Origin: Vibrio europaeus
GTDB lineage: Bacteria > Pseudomonadota > Gammaproteobacteria > Enterobacterales > Vibrionaceae
DNA length: 64,000 nucleotides
Assembly (NCBI RefSeq): GCF_001695575.1
Contig: NZ_LUAX01000007.1
Location: 248,001 to 312,000, forward strand
Direction of reading: 5' to 3'
Every line of letters starts with the position of its first letter. The stretch's first letter is position 1. The notes beneath the pieces are model-generated. The model was not told the origin of the DNA, did not search any database, and was given only the letters and a program-made list of their open reading frames with translations. Below are positions 33,977 through 46,323 of this stretch, in pieces. The translations under genes and the position numbers were made by a program.

Positions 33977-35890
33977 CTATAGCTTGAAGCTACCTACCAT
34001 AGTATCGAGACGAACAGAAAGTTCTTTAAGCTCTGCACTTGCTGCTGCTAGCTCTTCTGCTGTACCCGTGGTGACTTCATTGATCGCATTGATCTCTTCA
34101 ATGTTCTGATTGATGGTGTGAACCACGGTTGATTGCTCTTCCGTCGCAGTAGCCACTTGAGTATTACGATCTGAGATGTCGTGAATACGCTCTGAGATAT
34201 TAACCAGAACCTCTACCGCCTCATCTGATGCTGAAACACCTTCGCTCGTGACACTCTTACCTGCTTCCATAGCAGTTACCGCATCTTTGGCATCGCTCTG
34301 CAATTGATTGATCATTTTCTGAATTTCTTCTGTCGAGTCTGCAGTACGGCTCGCTAGGTTACGAACTTCATCCGCCACCACTGCAAATCCTCGGCCTTGT
34401 TCACCCGCTCGCGCAGCTTCAATAGCAGCATTCAGTGCAAGTAAGTTAGTTTGCTCTGAGATATCACGAATAACATCCAAGATAGAACCAATCTCTTGAG
34501 TTGTTGAAGCTAACTGCTCGACAACTTGGCCCGTATTCTCAATATCGAGAGCAAGACGGCTGATCGCATCTTTAGCTTGGTTCACAACATTTTGACCCAC
34601 TTCAGTATTATCTGATGCATGATTCGCTGTTTCCGCCGCCGTAGCCGCATTACCCGCAATTTCACTGATAGTCGCACCCATCTCATTTATAGCGGTGACT
34701 ACTTGAATAGTCTGGTCACGTTGAATCTGGCTGTTGTCATGGGTGGTATTCGCTTTGCTCGATACACCATCCGCTGCAGATTGAAGGGCGTGACTTGTCG
34801 AGGCGACTTCTTTCATCGAGTCATGAATTTTCTCAATAAAGCCATTAAAGCCTTCGGAGAGCTGACCAATTTCGTCTGTGCCTTTTATCTCAATGCGTTG
34901 CGACAAATCACCATCACCTTTACCTAGGTCTGCAAATCGTGATGCGATTTCACGAATAGGGCGAGCAATACTATTGGCTAAGAAGATACCCATAAAGATG
35001 AAAAGACCCGCAACGATGATGGTGGTAAACATCATCTGTTTAGCCACGGCATTCAGATCGGCAAAAACTTCATCGACCGGAACAACGCCCACTACAAACC
35101 AATCCATAGAAGGGATATAAGTACTGGCGACAAATACGTTTTGTCCCTCATATTCTGTATTGATTAGGTTGAAACTCGATTTACCCAGTAGCTTAGAGGA
35201 TTCGCCACCAAAAAGTTTTGCTAACGTGGATTTCGATTTACTGTTATCGCGGTGGATTTGTACTGTTCCTGCAGCATCAGCCAGAAATACAAACCCCGTA
35301 TCTTCAATCTTAAAGCCGTTCAAAAGTGCTACCATGTCGTCCATAGACTTAGACAAGCCAGACATCGACATACCATTTAGCACTTGGTAATTAGTGAACA
35401 TTTTCACGTCACCATTGGCTTCTTGGAAAATACTCACTGATGTGGCGTTGCCTGATTGAGTAAACCCAAAGAACCAACCATCTTGTTGCTGGTTTAATTG
35501 ACGTAAAAAGCCATTTTGGTTCCAGTAGTAAGCCGTATCCCGGTTTGCCACAGAGGCATCATTAAGATTGTATTGAGAACGCACATTGTTCAGCTGTTTT
35601 ACCAGTCGAGCTTCAACTTCTGGAGAGATATTCGTGGTATTGATAGCTTGTTTAACAAACTCATTGTTAGCAATTTGCTCAGCTGCAAACAACAATTGAC
35701 TGACTTCATTATCAATCTGGCTGCTGATTTGTTCGAGCATAGAAGGCAGCTCAATATCAATCAGTCTGTGCTCAAGTACTTCGCGAGCTTGGCGCTGGGC
35801 CATCACCCCAACAATAATAGTCGACGCTAAAACAGCAAAGGTGATCCCTGCGACCACTTTCTGCTTTATGCTAATTGAGTTTAATTTCAT
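33977..35890 (-). CDS. Methyl-accepting chemotaxis protein
   Basis: A 637-residue membrane chemoreceptor on the reverse strand: N-terminal transmembrane helix (about residues 12-30), periplasmic Cache-type ligand domain (about 35-275), second helix (about 280-300), HAMP (about 305-360) and signalling domain with the hairpin tip EQTNLLALNAAIEAARAGEQGRGFAVVADEVR. It will feed CheA/CheW. The periplasmic part differs clearly from the other receptor in the window (14777-16645), so the ligand differs too. It has its own terminator. Confidence 0.95.
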   Translation of the reverse strand: MKLNSISIKQKVVAGITFAVLASTIIVGVMAQRQAREVLEHRLIDIELPSMLEQISSQIDNEVSQLLFAAEQIANNEFVKQAINTTNISPEVEARLVKQLNNVRSQYNLNDASVANRDTAYYWNQNGFLRQLNQQQDGWFFGFTQSGNATSVSIFQEANGDVKMFTNYQVLNGMSMSGLSKSMDDMVALLNGFKIEDTGFVFLADAAGTVQIHRDNSKSKSTLAKLFGGESSKLLGKSSFNLINTEYEGQNVFVASTYIPSMDWFVVGVVPVDEVFADLNAVAKQMMFTTIIVAGLFIFMGIFLANSIARPIREIASRFADLGKGDGDLSQRIEIKGTDEIGQLSEGFNGFIEKIHDSMKEVASTSHALQSAADGVSSKANTTHDNSQIQRDQTIQVVTAINEMGATISEIAGNAATAAETANHASDNTEVGQNVVNQAKDAISRLALDIENTGQVVEQLASTTQEIGSILDVIRDISEQTNLLALNAAIEAARAGEQGRGFAVVADEVRNLASRTADSTEEIQKMINQLQSDAKDAVTAMEAGKSVTSEGVSASDEAVEVLVNISERIHDISDRNTQVATATEEQSTVVHTINQNIEEINAINEVTTGTAEELAAASAELKELSVRLDTMVGSFKL

Positions 35891-36252
35891 TTTACCTGCC
35901 TATAAGAAGCATTAATTTGTTGATGTCGTGACAAGTCCTCTCGCGAGAAGAGTGCTTGCTCCAATCAGCCTAGTATATCGACTAATAGACAATTTTCTTT
36001 ACAAAATAATCATCAGGTGAATACTTTTTATCCATCGCGTTTGCACTACCCATGCGAGCTAAGATTTCAATATTGAAAAGTTGGATTTGCGATTTTTGTC
36101 CCCATATTTTAACTAGCTGAAATAACTACACTTGTTCTAGAGTTTCAATTTCTGGATGATGACACTTTCGTCACTCAAGATAGTGTTCCGTTATCAAGTG
36201 GAACTTTTTAAGCCTACAAGCTACTAAGTGAAAAATGAGGAGAAACAAGATC
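35891..36252. other. Intergenic region before the MoxR-Bat operon
   Basis: 362 bases with no ORF that has a ribosome binding site. Visible structure: a 14-base palindrome TTTCAATATTGAAA (36065-36078), TGAC-N6-GTCA at about 36159-36172, and GTTCC...GGAAC around 36185-36204. These may be operators of the chemoreceptor or the operon. Confidence 0.5.
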
Positions 36253-37209
36253 ATGAATTCACACGCTCTACAACAACTACGCGAATATCTAAATAGCCAA
36301 ATCATTGGTCAGAGCGAACTGGTGAATCAACTGCTTGTTGCATTGCTCGCTGACGGTCATATTTTGGTCGAAGGCCCTCCTGGATTAGCAAAAACGCGCG
36401 CTGTTAAATCTTTGGCTGATTGTATCGAAGGCGACTTCCATCGAATCCAGTTTACACCCGACCTACTCCCAGCAGATCTGACGGGAACAGATATCTTTCG
36501 TCCGGAAACTGGCGAATTTACCTTTCAATCTGGGCCTATTTTTAACTCATTGATCTTAGCTGATGAGATCAACCGTGCACCTGCAAAAGTTCAAGCGGCC
36601 ATGCTTGAAGCCATGGCTGAGAAACAAATTACGGCCGGTCGCAATACCTACAAGCTTCCTGAGCTGTTTTTGGTTATGGCGACGCAAAACCCAATAGAAC
36701 AAGAAGGGACTTACCCTCTACCAGAAGCTCAATTAGACAGATTCTTAATCCACCTAGATGTAAGCTACCCTGACGCCGAGAGTGAATTAGAGATTCTGCG
36801 CCTTAATAGAGGTGAAGCGAAAGGCGATTTAGGCATTACAGCTCTGACGCTTTCTCAATCCGACATCTTTGCAGCCCGCCAATCGGTGCTAGATATTCAT
36901 ATGGCAGAATCGATCGAGCAGTATATCATTCGTTTGGTTATGGCGACCCGTAACCCGAGCCAGTACGATGAGTCATTGACTCAGTGGCTTGAGATGGGTG
37001 TCAGCCCACGCGCAACGATTTCTCTCGACCGATGCGCTCGTGCTCATGCTTGGTTAAACGGTCGAGACTTTGTCTCACCTGAAGATGTACAAGCCATGGC
37101 GTTCCCTGTTTTACGTCATCGACTGTTACTCAGCTATCAAGCACAAGCGGAAGGTATTCACCCGAATCAAGTCATCAATAAGTTACTCTCGCTCGTTGGC
37201 AGTGCTTAG
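36253..37209 (+). CDS. MoxR-type AAA+ ATPase
   Basis: A 318-residue MoxR ATPase: Walker A GPPGLAKTR (residues 41-49), Walker B LILADEINRAP, sensor region ATQNPIEQEGTYPLPEAQLDRF and sensor 2 VSPRATISLDRCARA. MoxR ATPases with VWA proteins form chaperone-like pairs that mature or assemble envelope complexes. ATG 36253 (MNSHALQQL) is preferred over ATG 36235 because AGGAG lies about ten bases before it. It is the first gene of a six-gene operon; DUF58 follows after ten bases. Confidence 0.95.
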   Translation: MNSHALQQLREYLNSQIIGQSELVNQLLVALLADGHILVEGPPGLAKTRAVKSLADCIEGDFHRIQFTPDLLPADLTGTDIFRPETGEFTFQSGPIFNSLILADEINRAPAKVQAAMLEAMAEKQITAGRNTYKLPELFLVMATQNPIEQEGTYPLPEAQLDRFLIHLDVSYPDAESELEILRLNRGEAKGDLGITALTLSQSDIFAARQSVLDIHMAESIEQYIIRLVMATRNPSQYDESLTQWLEMGVSPRATISLDRCARAHAWLNGRDFVSPEDVQAMAFPVLRHRLLLSYQAQAEGIHPNQVINKLLSLVGSA

Positions 37210-37219
37210 GCTAGTGAAT

Positions 37220-38137
37220 ATGCAAAATGCTTTGCCTCCTTTTAGCGATGGAGTGAACCTGGCACTGGATGAGTTGCTTTACTACAAGCAGCAATGTGTT
37301 AAATGGTTGCCGCCTGCCAAGAGTTTATGGTCACAGATGCTCGGTCAACACCAAAGCCGACAGCTAGGCCGCGGTATGGATTTTAGCGAGGTGCGTCAAT
37401 ATCAAGCAGGCGACGATATTCGTGCTATCGATTGGCGCGTCACTGCTCGTACCGGAAAACCGCATACTAAGCTGTTTTCTGAAGAGCGTGAAAAGCCAAT
37501 CATGCTCTATCTCGACTTATCCGCCTCTATGCTATTTGGCTCTACCTTAATGTTGAAGTCTGTGCAGATGGCACATATGGCAAGTTTAATCGCTTGGCTT
37601 AGTGTCTCTCAGCAAGACAGGGTTGGCGCGGTTATCGATACGGGGCACCAACTCATTGAACTCAAACCAACGTCGCGAAATAAAGGGGCGTTGGCTTTAA
37701 CCCAGTCTCTAGTGAGTTTGCATCAACAACTGTTATCTGCAAAAAAAGAGTCAGATTATGATGTGAGCCATGCCTTGCAATCGCTCGCGCGTGTTTGTCC
37801 TAAAGGTAGCGAGATCATACTCTTGAGCGACTTTTCTCGATTCACTCAAACTCATGAGTCCAAACTTAGCCGCCTAAGCCAGCACAATCGTGTTCGAATG
37901 ATTCAAATTTATGATCCGCTAGAACGAGGGCAAACCGCTTATCGTGGCACAGAGCAAGTCTCCAATAAGCAACAAACTCGCTGGCTTGATTTTTCTTCTA
38001 ACAAGACACGCCTCGGCATAGAACAGGCGTTCGAACAGCAGCAGACTCAACTACAACAGATGGCCCTAAGGATGGGCATCAGTTTCTCTTCGCTCTCTAG
38101 CGATGCTGCTTTGACTCAACAATTACATGGATTTTAA
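37220..38137 (+). CDS. DUF58 VWA-fold protein of the MoxR-Bat operon
   Basis: About 305 residues. The DUF58 signature is clear: SLWSQMLGQHQSRQLGRGMDFSEVRQYQAGDDIRAIDWRVTART, then LYLDLSASM, which is the MIDAS-like DxSxS position. The true start is ATG 37220 (MQNALPPFSDGV), 10 bases after the moxR stop. DUF58 proteins are the standard MoxR partner. It is followed by the DUF4381 gene after two bases. Confidence 0.92.
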   Translation: MQNALPPFSDGVNLALDELLYYKQQCVKWLPPAKSLWSQMLGQHQSRQLGRGMDFSEVRQYQAGDDIRAIDWRVTARTGKPHTKLFSEEREKPIMLYLDLSASMLFGSTLMLKSVQMAHMASLIAWLSVSQQDRVGAVIDTGHQLIELKPTSRNKGALALTQSLVSLHQQLLSAKKESDYDVSHALQSLARVCPKGSEIILLSDFSRFTQTHESKLSRLSQHNRVRMIQIYDPLERGQTAYRGTEQVSNKQQTRWLDFSSNKTRLGIEQAFEQQQTQLQQMALRMGISFSSLSSDAALTQQLHGF

Positions 38138-38139
38138 CT

Positions 38140-38616
38140 ATGAGCTCTGTGACTCAAACATCACTTTTGCCCCTAAACCCTATGCATTTACCGGAGCCAC
38201 CTGCGTGGTTACCACTCGCGTGGGGATGGTGGACTCTGATTGGCGGCATCCTAACGCTAACCTTAGCAACTTGGTTGATAATTAGGTGGAACAAAAAACG
38301 CCTAGCGCCTAAGAAGACAGCCTTACGTCTGCTCGCACAAGATCAAAAACCATCTGAAGCAATTGAGTTGGTTAGACAAGCCGCATTGTGTTACTTCCCT
38401 CGGGAAGAGATTGCGCAGCTAACTGGGAAAGATTGGTATCTGTTTCTCGACAGCCAATTGACCACTCCGCGTTTCAGCGACAACTACGAAGCCTGGCAGC
38501 AAGCATTGTACAGCAAGCAACCTATTGCAAATTCTGCAGAGTTAATAATGGATTGCAGTGAATGGGTAAGCCAAGCATTACCACCGAAGAAAAGAAGGGG
38601 TCACTCACGTGGCTAA
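38140..38616 (+). CDS. DUF4381 membrane protein of the Bat operon
   Basis: A 158-residue protein with one transmembrane helix near residues 25-47 (LAWGWWTLIGGILTLTLATWLII) and a cytoplasmic tail with a KTALRLLAQD start and an RQAALCYFPREEIAQLTGKDWYLFLD core, which fits DUF4381. Its start is two bases after the DUF58 stop and its end overlaps the next gene by eight bases, so it is translationally coupled inside the operon. Function: a component of the MoxR-Bat complex, detail unknown. Confidence 0.88.
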   Translation: MSSVTQTSLLPLNPMHLPEPPAWLPLAWGWWTLIGGILTLTLATWLIIRWNKKRLAPKKTALRLLAQDQKPSEAIELVRQAALCYFPREEIAQLTGKDWYLFLDSQLTTPRFSDNYEAWQQALYSKQPIANSAELIMDCSEWVSQALPPKKRRGHSRG

Positions 38617-39572
38617 TATTAGCTTCGTCTGGTGGTGGGCATTTTTGCTCTTGCCCTTACCACTATTGATTTATTTTTTGGTGCCAGCAACGAAATCAAC
38701 GGCACCAATCCAACTGCCCTATCTACCAACGTCGGCAAGCGATACTGTCCCAAACAATCGCTTGCCTAAGCTGCTCACTTGTTTGGTATGGCTTACTCTT
38801 GTCACGGCATTCACGCGACCTGTTTGGTACGGAGAGCCCGTTACGACATCACCAAAGCACAGAGACCTTATGCTAGTACTCGATCTTTCATACTCTATGA
38901 GTCAAAAGGATATGAAAGATGCTCAAGGCGACTATATTGACCGCCTAAGCGCAGTTAAACATGTAGTGAGTGAGTTCGCCAAGCAGCGCAAGGGAGACCG
39001 ACTTGGCGTGGTGCTCTTTGCTGACCATGCCTACCTTCAAACCCCTTTAACGCTTGACCGTAATACCATTTCTGAGCAGGTAAACTCGTTGGTATTAAGG
39101 CTGATCGGTGACAAAACTGCGATTGGGGAAGGTATCGGCCTAGCAACAAAAACGTTTATCGACAGCGATGCTCCGCAAAGGGTGATGGTTTTACTCAGCG
39201 ATGGTAGCAACACATCGGGTGTACTTGATCCTATTGAAGCCGCCCAAATTGCTAAAAAATATAACGCCACTATCTACACCATAGGCGTTGGTGCTGGAGA
39301 GATGATGGTCAAAGAATTCTTTATGACTCGTAAAGTAAACACGGCCCAAGACCTCGATGAGAAAACCCTCAAGGAAATTGCCAATATCACCGGAGGTCAA
39401 TACTTCCGAGCTCGCAATGCAGAAGAGTTGGCAACCATCTACGACACGATAAACCGCCTAGAACCAGTCACTACTGCAACACAAACTTGGCGACCGCAAA
39501 CAGAGTGGTTTGGTCTACCGCTGACCATAGCCTTGTTGGCCTTTTCTCTACTACTCATCGTCAGGAGGAATC

Positions 39573-39580
<8 letters not shown>
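38609..39580 (+). CDS. batA: BatA-type VWA membrane protein
   Basis: A 323-residue protein with N-terminal helices (residues about 5-25 and 55-70), a von Willebrand A domain with the metal site D92-x-S94-x-S96 (DLSYSMS), further MIDAS residues in the GDKTAIGEG and LLSDGSN segments, and a C-terminal helix (about 300-320). The VWA domain faces the periplasm. It overlaps the genes on both sides by eight bases. BatA is a standard part of the Bacteroides-aerotolerance-type operon, though aerotolerance itself is not shown for Vibrio. Confidence 0.9.
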
Positions 39581-41419
<1,839 letters not shown>

Positions 41420-41426
<7 letters not shown>

Positions 41427-43057
41427 TGAATAAGCAAAATAGACTGACTGTTGCCCTATTTGCGCTGCTAATCACTTTCGTCAGCCCGCTAGCTTTGGCA
41501 ACTAACGTGTTGGCCACGGTGAGTAAAAACAAAGTGGTCAAGAATGAAGTGTTTCAACTTCGCATTGTGGTGGACAAAAAGGTGTCATCGGACGCGCTAG
41601 ATTTTCGCTCGCTTGAGCAAGATTTTTATCTAGGTCGCCCGAGTTTTGGTAGTTCAGTCAATATCATTAACGGCGATCGCTCTACTCGAAGTGAATGGAA
41701 CATAACGCTCGCTCCTCAACGTTTGGGTGTTGCAACTATTCCCGCTTTCACACTTGATGGCGCATCTTCAACGCCAATTGAAATCCAAGTATCTGTAGAT
41801 AGCAACGAGCCCAAAATTAGCGAGTTGATTGAGGTACAAAGTCAATTGAGCAAGTCTCAACTCTACCCTAATGAAAGCGCGATACTGACAACGAGATTGA
41901 TTGTTAAAGCGGATCCACGTCGTCTACAGAATCCAAATGTTATTCCGCCAAAGGCACAAGGGATTTCGCTTGTAGCGCTAGGCGAGCCAAAACAGTACCA
42001 AAGTGTGCTAGACGGCGTTGAAGTGACGGTATTGGATCAAAGTTATCGCGTCACTGCTGATGCTGCCGGAGAGTTCACGTTAACTGGAATAGGATTTAAA
42101 GGCAGCGTAGTTTATGGCGACGACCGCACCGGGACCACAAAACTGGTATCAGCCAATACCCCTGCCAAACAGTTCACAATTAAGGTAAAGCCAATCCCCA
42201 CTGATTACAAAGGTAAATGGCTTCCTGCAGCATCGCTTTCACTGTCGCAGCAATGGCAAGATTCAAATGGCGAGCAAATTGATGCTTCTACCGCACACTC
42301 AACTCGCGTCGGTGAGTCCATCACTCGTGAAATAAACCTTGATATTCAAGGTCTAGCCAGTGAGCGTTTTCCTGAAATCAAGGTCAACTACCCAAGCTCT
42401 GTTAGAGTGTATCAAGAGAAACCAAAGTTCAGCGAATTGGCGAATGGCGTTACGCGCATAACCATCAAGCAAGTCATTATCGCTGAGCAACAAGGTGAGG
42501 TTAAGCTTAACGATATCAAGCTAAACTGGTGGAACAGCAGCGACAGTTCAGCCCAAGAGTCCGTTTTGAGCGGGTTAAGTCTTGATGTGTCCCCAGCATC
42601 TGCACTGAACAATGAGCCCATCAGTTCACCTGTTACGAATCAACCAACAACCAAAACCGTGACGCTCTATGATGCCGGTTATTGGCCTTATCTCACTGCA
42701 CTATTCGCTGCTTTGTGGTTAGCGACTTTACTGCTTTTATTTAGAAACCGTCAAAAATCACCGCAAATTAACGCTCAAGTGCAGAAAACGAGCACTACAG
42801 CAGATAAGCTTGTTAACGCTCTAAAAGAAGATGATAAAGTCAAAGCCAGCTTTTTAGTGAAAACTTGGTTAGATGAGCATCCTTATATCAGCTCTGATCT
42901 TAAGCAGAAGATCGATAAACAAGTCGCTGAGATGAACCAAAGTCAATACTCGAACTCTAGTCAAAGCTGGCAAGCAAACGAACTGATCGCACTAATCAAA
43001 CAAGCAGAAAAACAATCTGGTTCAAGTCGACACAAAGACCAGCTGCCACCTCTTTAA
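41420..43057 (+). CDS. batD: BatD-like oxygen-tolerance family protein
   Basis: A 545-residue exported membrane protein: signal peptide (about residues 1-27, ending PLALA-TN), two large beta-rich periplasmic domains (about 30-430) with the BatD pattern LEQDFYLGRPSFGSSVNIINGDRSTRSEWNITLAPQ, one transmembrane helix (about 417-440; YWPYLTALFAALWLATLLLLF) and a cytoplasmic tail. It overlaps the previous gene by seven bases and ends the operon before a terminator. The start could be ATG 41420 or ATG 41426 two codons later; AGGT precedes both. Confidence 0.9.
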
Positions 43058-43073
43058 TTGTTTCAAACGTAAA

Positions 43074-43097
43074 AAAGCCGCTTAACTAAGCGGCTTT
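43074..43097. terminator. Terminator after the MoxR-Bat operon
   Basis: AAAGCCGCTTA / TAAGCGGCTTT stem with a two-base loop; A run to the left gives function in both directions, so it also ends the convergent barrel gene. Confidence 0.85.
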
Positions 43098-43131
43098 CTA
43101 TTAAAGACAAATATTTATCAGCAAGTCTAGA

Positions 43132-43773
43132 TTAGAACTTGTATTTAACACCGATGTTGAAGCCAGTTGTGTCGTACTTAACCTTGCTCTTCATATCGCT
43201 AGTTAGCACTACATCTTGCTCGCCGTAACCAAACATGCCGTATTCTGCTGTCATGGCAATTTGTGGAGTAAAGTTAACTTCAACACCAGCTGCATACTGT
43301 AGGCTAACTTTATCAAATTTAACATCACCATTTCTTACAGGCTCGCCAGTTTCGCGAACAGTAGCTTCCAGTTTATAAGGAGAAGAACCAAACCCTGCTA
43401 GAGCATAAACACTAAACATTTCGGTAATTGGCAGTGTACCTTTTGCGAATAAAGCGTATGAAGTAGTAGGCTTACCTTCAAGTGTTGCAGAACCGTAAGC
43501 ATCTCCAGCAGAGTACGTTTCAGTTGAAGAAGGTAGGCCTACTCGACCTTCAACTGCAAGGTATTGGTTAAAATCATAGCCCGCTACAATATTGACGATC
43601 GCTGAAGTGTATTTACCACCAAAGAGGTTATTAGCAATTTCACCTTCTGGTTTCAGGTTAACATTCGCCATTTGAAAGTTACCGCCGACGTATAGACCTT
43701 CGTGAGCTTGTACTGCTGTTGCTGAAAGAGCTAGTGCTACTGCTGCTACAGAAAGAACCTTTTTCATTTTCAT
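43132..43773 (-). CDS. Outer-membrane beta-barrel protein
   Basis: A 213-residue protein with a signal peptide (MKMKKVLSVAAVALALSATAVQA-HEG), then alternating amphipathic strands such as LYVGGNFQMANVNL, YALFAKGTLPITEMFSVYALAGFG and YAAGVEVNFTPQIAMTAEYG, ending in YKF with the terminal aromatic residue of outer-membrane barrels. It fits the eight-stranded OmpA/opacity-like porin family (OMP_b-brl). Two adjacent ATG codons (43773, 43767) can serve as start. It is a single gene. Confidence 0.9.
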   Translation of the reverse strand: MKMKKVLSVAAVALALSATAVQAHEGLYVGGNFQMANVNLKPEGEIANNLFGGKYTSAIVNIVAGYDFNQYLAVEGRVGLPSSTETYSAGDAYGSATLEGKPTTSYALFAKGTLPITEMFSVYALAGFGSSPYKLEATVRETGEPVRNGDVKFDKVSLQYAAGVEVNFTPQIAMTAEYGMFGYGEQDVVLTSDMKSKVKYDTTGFNIGVKYKF

Positions 43774-44202
43774 TACCTTCTATGTTAAGTAAAGTGTATT
43801 AATGGTTAGCGTTCCTTCGCTATTGTTCGACGTCGTACTATAAGGATATATTTTCTATTGTCAAAGAAAAAAACAGCGTTTTATTGAAAAGTCGAGAAAA
43901 AATGGAAACGATAAACTACGCAAATAAGTAGATTTTTAACTTAAAAATTACGAGATCGACGAGGAAGTTAAAGCAAGCCTAGGGAGGAGTATTTTAGTTC
44001 AGGGCAACCAAAGGTCGCATAGTTGAAACCGGTAGGGTTTTCATTACTTACAAAAATAAGATAATACGTAGTAATACGTTAAACTACAATTATCAATGAA
44101 ACGTAGAAATGGCAACATGTCGTTATACATAGAAGGACTTTTCCTAACTCCTTCAAGCAGTCGACAAGGGACTCGCACGCTTATTTGGTTAAACAAGGAT
44201 AC
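43774..44202. other. Intergenic region between the barrel gene and the GAF-GGDEF gene
   Basis: 429 bases, AT-rich, in front of the barrel gene on the reverse strand and after the GGDEF gene. AATACGT occurs twice 9 bases apart at about 44063-44080 (AATACGTAGTAATACGTT). No ORF with a convincing ribosome binding site and no terminator are seen; an sRNA cannot be excluded. Confidence 0.5.
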
Positions 44203-46323
44203 CTAAGCACCCTGTAATATAGATACCGTACCAACGACTTGGTTTCGGCCGTGATTCTTCGCTTCATAGAGTGACTTATCGGCAGAGTGGTAAAGCTTAT
44301 CGAAGCTAAACTCACTTTGATTAAGCTCCATGACCGAGTAACCAATGGAGACTGTGAGTGACTTGTGTACCGTACTTTGCTCATGAGCGATGTTTTCTTG
44401 CTCAATTCTATCGCGAATACTTTCTGACAGGCGGTGAACTTTTTCCGGCTCGTGACTGGAAACTAAAAGCGCAAACTCCTCTCCACCGATGCGGCAGAAC
44501 ACTTCTCGCTCCGATTGAGTGTAGCTTTGCAAGATACTACCTATACGCATCAAAGCAATATCGCCCTGCATATGACCATACTGATTGTTGTACAGGCCAA
44601 AGTGGTCAATATCGACAAGGATCAAGCCGTAATAATTGGGTTTATCACAGCATTCAAAACAGATCTCTTCTAGCAATGACTCCAACATTCGACGATTGCC
44701 CAGTCGCGTCAGCGGGTCAAGCTTAGCCATCCTTTCTAGCTGCTCATTGGCTTTCTGTAACTCTCTAGTTCGCGCTTTTACCTCTCGCTCAAGGTTGTCA
44801 TTAAGCTCGTGGATTGCCTCTTGCGCTCGCGTTCGCAGCAGTACTTCAGTTAGGTTGGAAGAGAACATGCGAATCACTTCCCGCAACTGGTGGGTCAAAG
44901 GAGAACGTTTGATCAGGTTATCAGCCGCGATAAAAGCAATAGGTTCACCGCTGTTATTGACTAACATTGTCATCGCAGTCCAGCCGAAACCTACAATATG
45001 AAAGTCGTGGTAAATGGGTACCGACTCCTCAAATACCACTTCATTTGGATTGGTCTGAGCCGCTTTAACAATTGAGCGATCTACCGTTTCAGAGCGGTAG
45101 TAAGATTCATCCACCACATTACCGCGAATGTCTGTCCCCCAAGTGCCTTGCATGTGAGTGCAATCTTTGTCTGTGAGAAACACAGCAAAGCGATCGATCC
45201 CTAGGCGATTAATGGCGAACGTCACCGCCGACTTACACACTTCACTCACCGTCATGCAACGGGAGAGCTCAACCATGCTGGCATGCAGCATACGTACGTT
45301 TTGCTCTTGACGTTTGCGAATGTAAATCTGTGAGAGTAAAGAGCCAAACGACTCTAGCATTTGGCGCTGATAGGAAGTGATAGGAGTGCGGTTGATGTAG
45401 TTGTCCATCGCAATCCAGCCAATGGTTTCATCACCATCACGCAAAATCAACATTCCATTCCAACCTTGCCCCACGACACTTCCCGCCGTATATAGAGGTG
45501 CTTCCTCAACAATGACTAGATTCTCTTTGCCTTCAAGTAAGGCATCGATGTAAGTTTCCTCAAGCTGATGGAGATCATACTGGGTATGATGCTCACTGAC
45601 AGTTTTGCCCTCTTCATCCGTCCCATAAGTGCCACTAAAACAGCGCTTTTTGATGTCGAGCAACATGAAAACAGCTCGGTCAAACCCTAACTTGTCACGT
45701 ATCACTTCTACCGCTAATCGATATAGCTCATCTAAATTGGCTGGATTGGAAATCTCTACTGCCACTTCTTGTACCAGCTTCATGTTATCGATAAACAGCT
45801 CTCGCTGCTTAATCACATCTAGATACTTGGCTTCTTTGATATCTCTTTGCTTAAACTCTTTGGCGGCTTCAGTCTCTGCACGCACACATTGCCAACGTGA
45901 TGCGATGACTTGTAAAGCATCTAGATGAAGTGTTTGATTGAGCTCATTAAGCCGCTCAACTTTTAAACCTTCAATGATGAGATAAGTGCGCATTTCTGGA
46001 TGGTTATCGAGCATAAAGACATAGCTGTCTTTGCCCATTATTTCGGTGTATTCCCACTGACAAGTGTTCATGGCTAAAGGAATTAAGCCATCGGAAGTAT
46101 CAAACTGAGACACCCATGCCCAGAAAGTTTCTGGATAAGAGGCGGTAGAATTAGGCACACCACGCTTAAACAGGAACTCCTTGTCAGAATCACTGATTAG
46201 CTCCGCAAAAACGCCAATGTTGTCTGGCTCAACCAACTCATCCAGATATTGAAATAAGGAGTTGGCCAGAAACCTTTGATTTCTAGCCGACAAAATATCT
46301 TTAAGAAGCACTCGTGGAAGCAT
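44203..46323 (-). CDS. GAF-GAF-GGDEF diguanylate cyclase
   Basis: A 706-residue soluble protein. Residues 1-170 form an N-terminal domain I do not recognise (MLPRVLLKDILSARNQRFL..., with WEYTEIMGKDSYVFML and MRTYLIIEGLKVERL). Two GAF domains follow (about 190-345 and 345-500; both have an NxxE-like core: EEAPLYTAGSVVGQGWNGMLIL and EESVPIYHDFHIVGFGWTAMTML), then a coiled coil (about 505-545, REVKARTRELQKANEQLERM) and GGDEF with an intact GGEEF at 613-617. It should make c-di-GMP in response to small ligands bound by the GAF pair. It has no membrane segment and stands alone. Confidence 0.92.
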   Translation of the reverse strand: MLPRVLLKDILSARNQRFLANSLFQYLDELVEPDNIGVFAELISDSDKEFLFKRGVPNSTASYPETFWAWVSQFDTSDGLIPLAMNTCQWEYTEIMGKDSYVFMLDNHPEMRTYLIIEGLKVERLNELNQTLHLDALQVIASRWQCVRAETEAAKEFKQRDIKEAKYLDVIKQRELFIDNMKLVQEVAVEISNPANLDELYRLAVEVIRDKLGFDRAVFMLLDIKKRCFSGTYGTDEEGKTVSEHHTQYDLHQLEETYIDALLEGKENLVIVEEAPLYTAGSVVGQGWNGMLILRDGDETIGWIAMDNYINRTPITSYQRQMLESFGSLLSQIYIRKRQEQNVRMLHASMVELSRCMTVSEVCKSAVTFAINRLGIDRFAVFLTDKDCTHMQGTWGTDIRGNVVDESYYRSETVDRSIVKAAQTNPNEVVFEESVPIYHDFHIVGFGWTAMTMLVNNSGEPIAFIAADNLIKRSPLTHQLREVIRMFSSNLTEVLLRTRAQEAIHELNDNLEREVKARTRELQKANEQLERMAKLDPLTRLGNRRMLESLLEEICFECCDKPNYYGLILVDIDHFGLYNNQYGHMQGDIALMRIGSILQSYTQSEREVFCRIGGEEFALLVSSHEPEKVHRLSESIRDRIEQENIAHEQSTVHKSLTVSIGYSVMELNQSEFSFDKLYHSADKSLYEAKNHGRNQVVGTVSILQGA

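Noticed and set aside
36201..36234. Possible sigma-E promoter (GGAACTT with a TACTAA-like -10) before moxR
   Set aside because: The -10 match is poor and the implied transcription start would be almost on the moxR ribosome binding site.
43774..44202. Possible small RNA in the gap before the barrel gene
   Set aside because: No promoter-plus-terminator pair is visible; only a short repeated AATACGT motif, too little to call.
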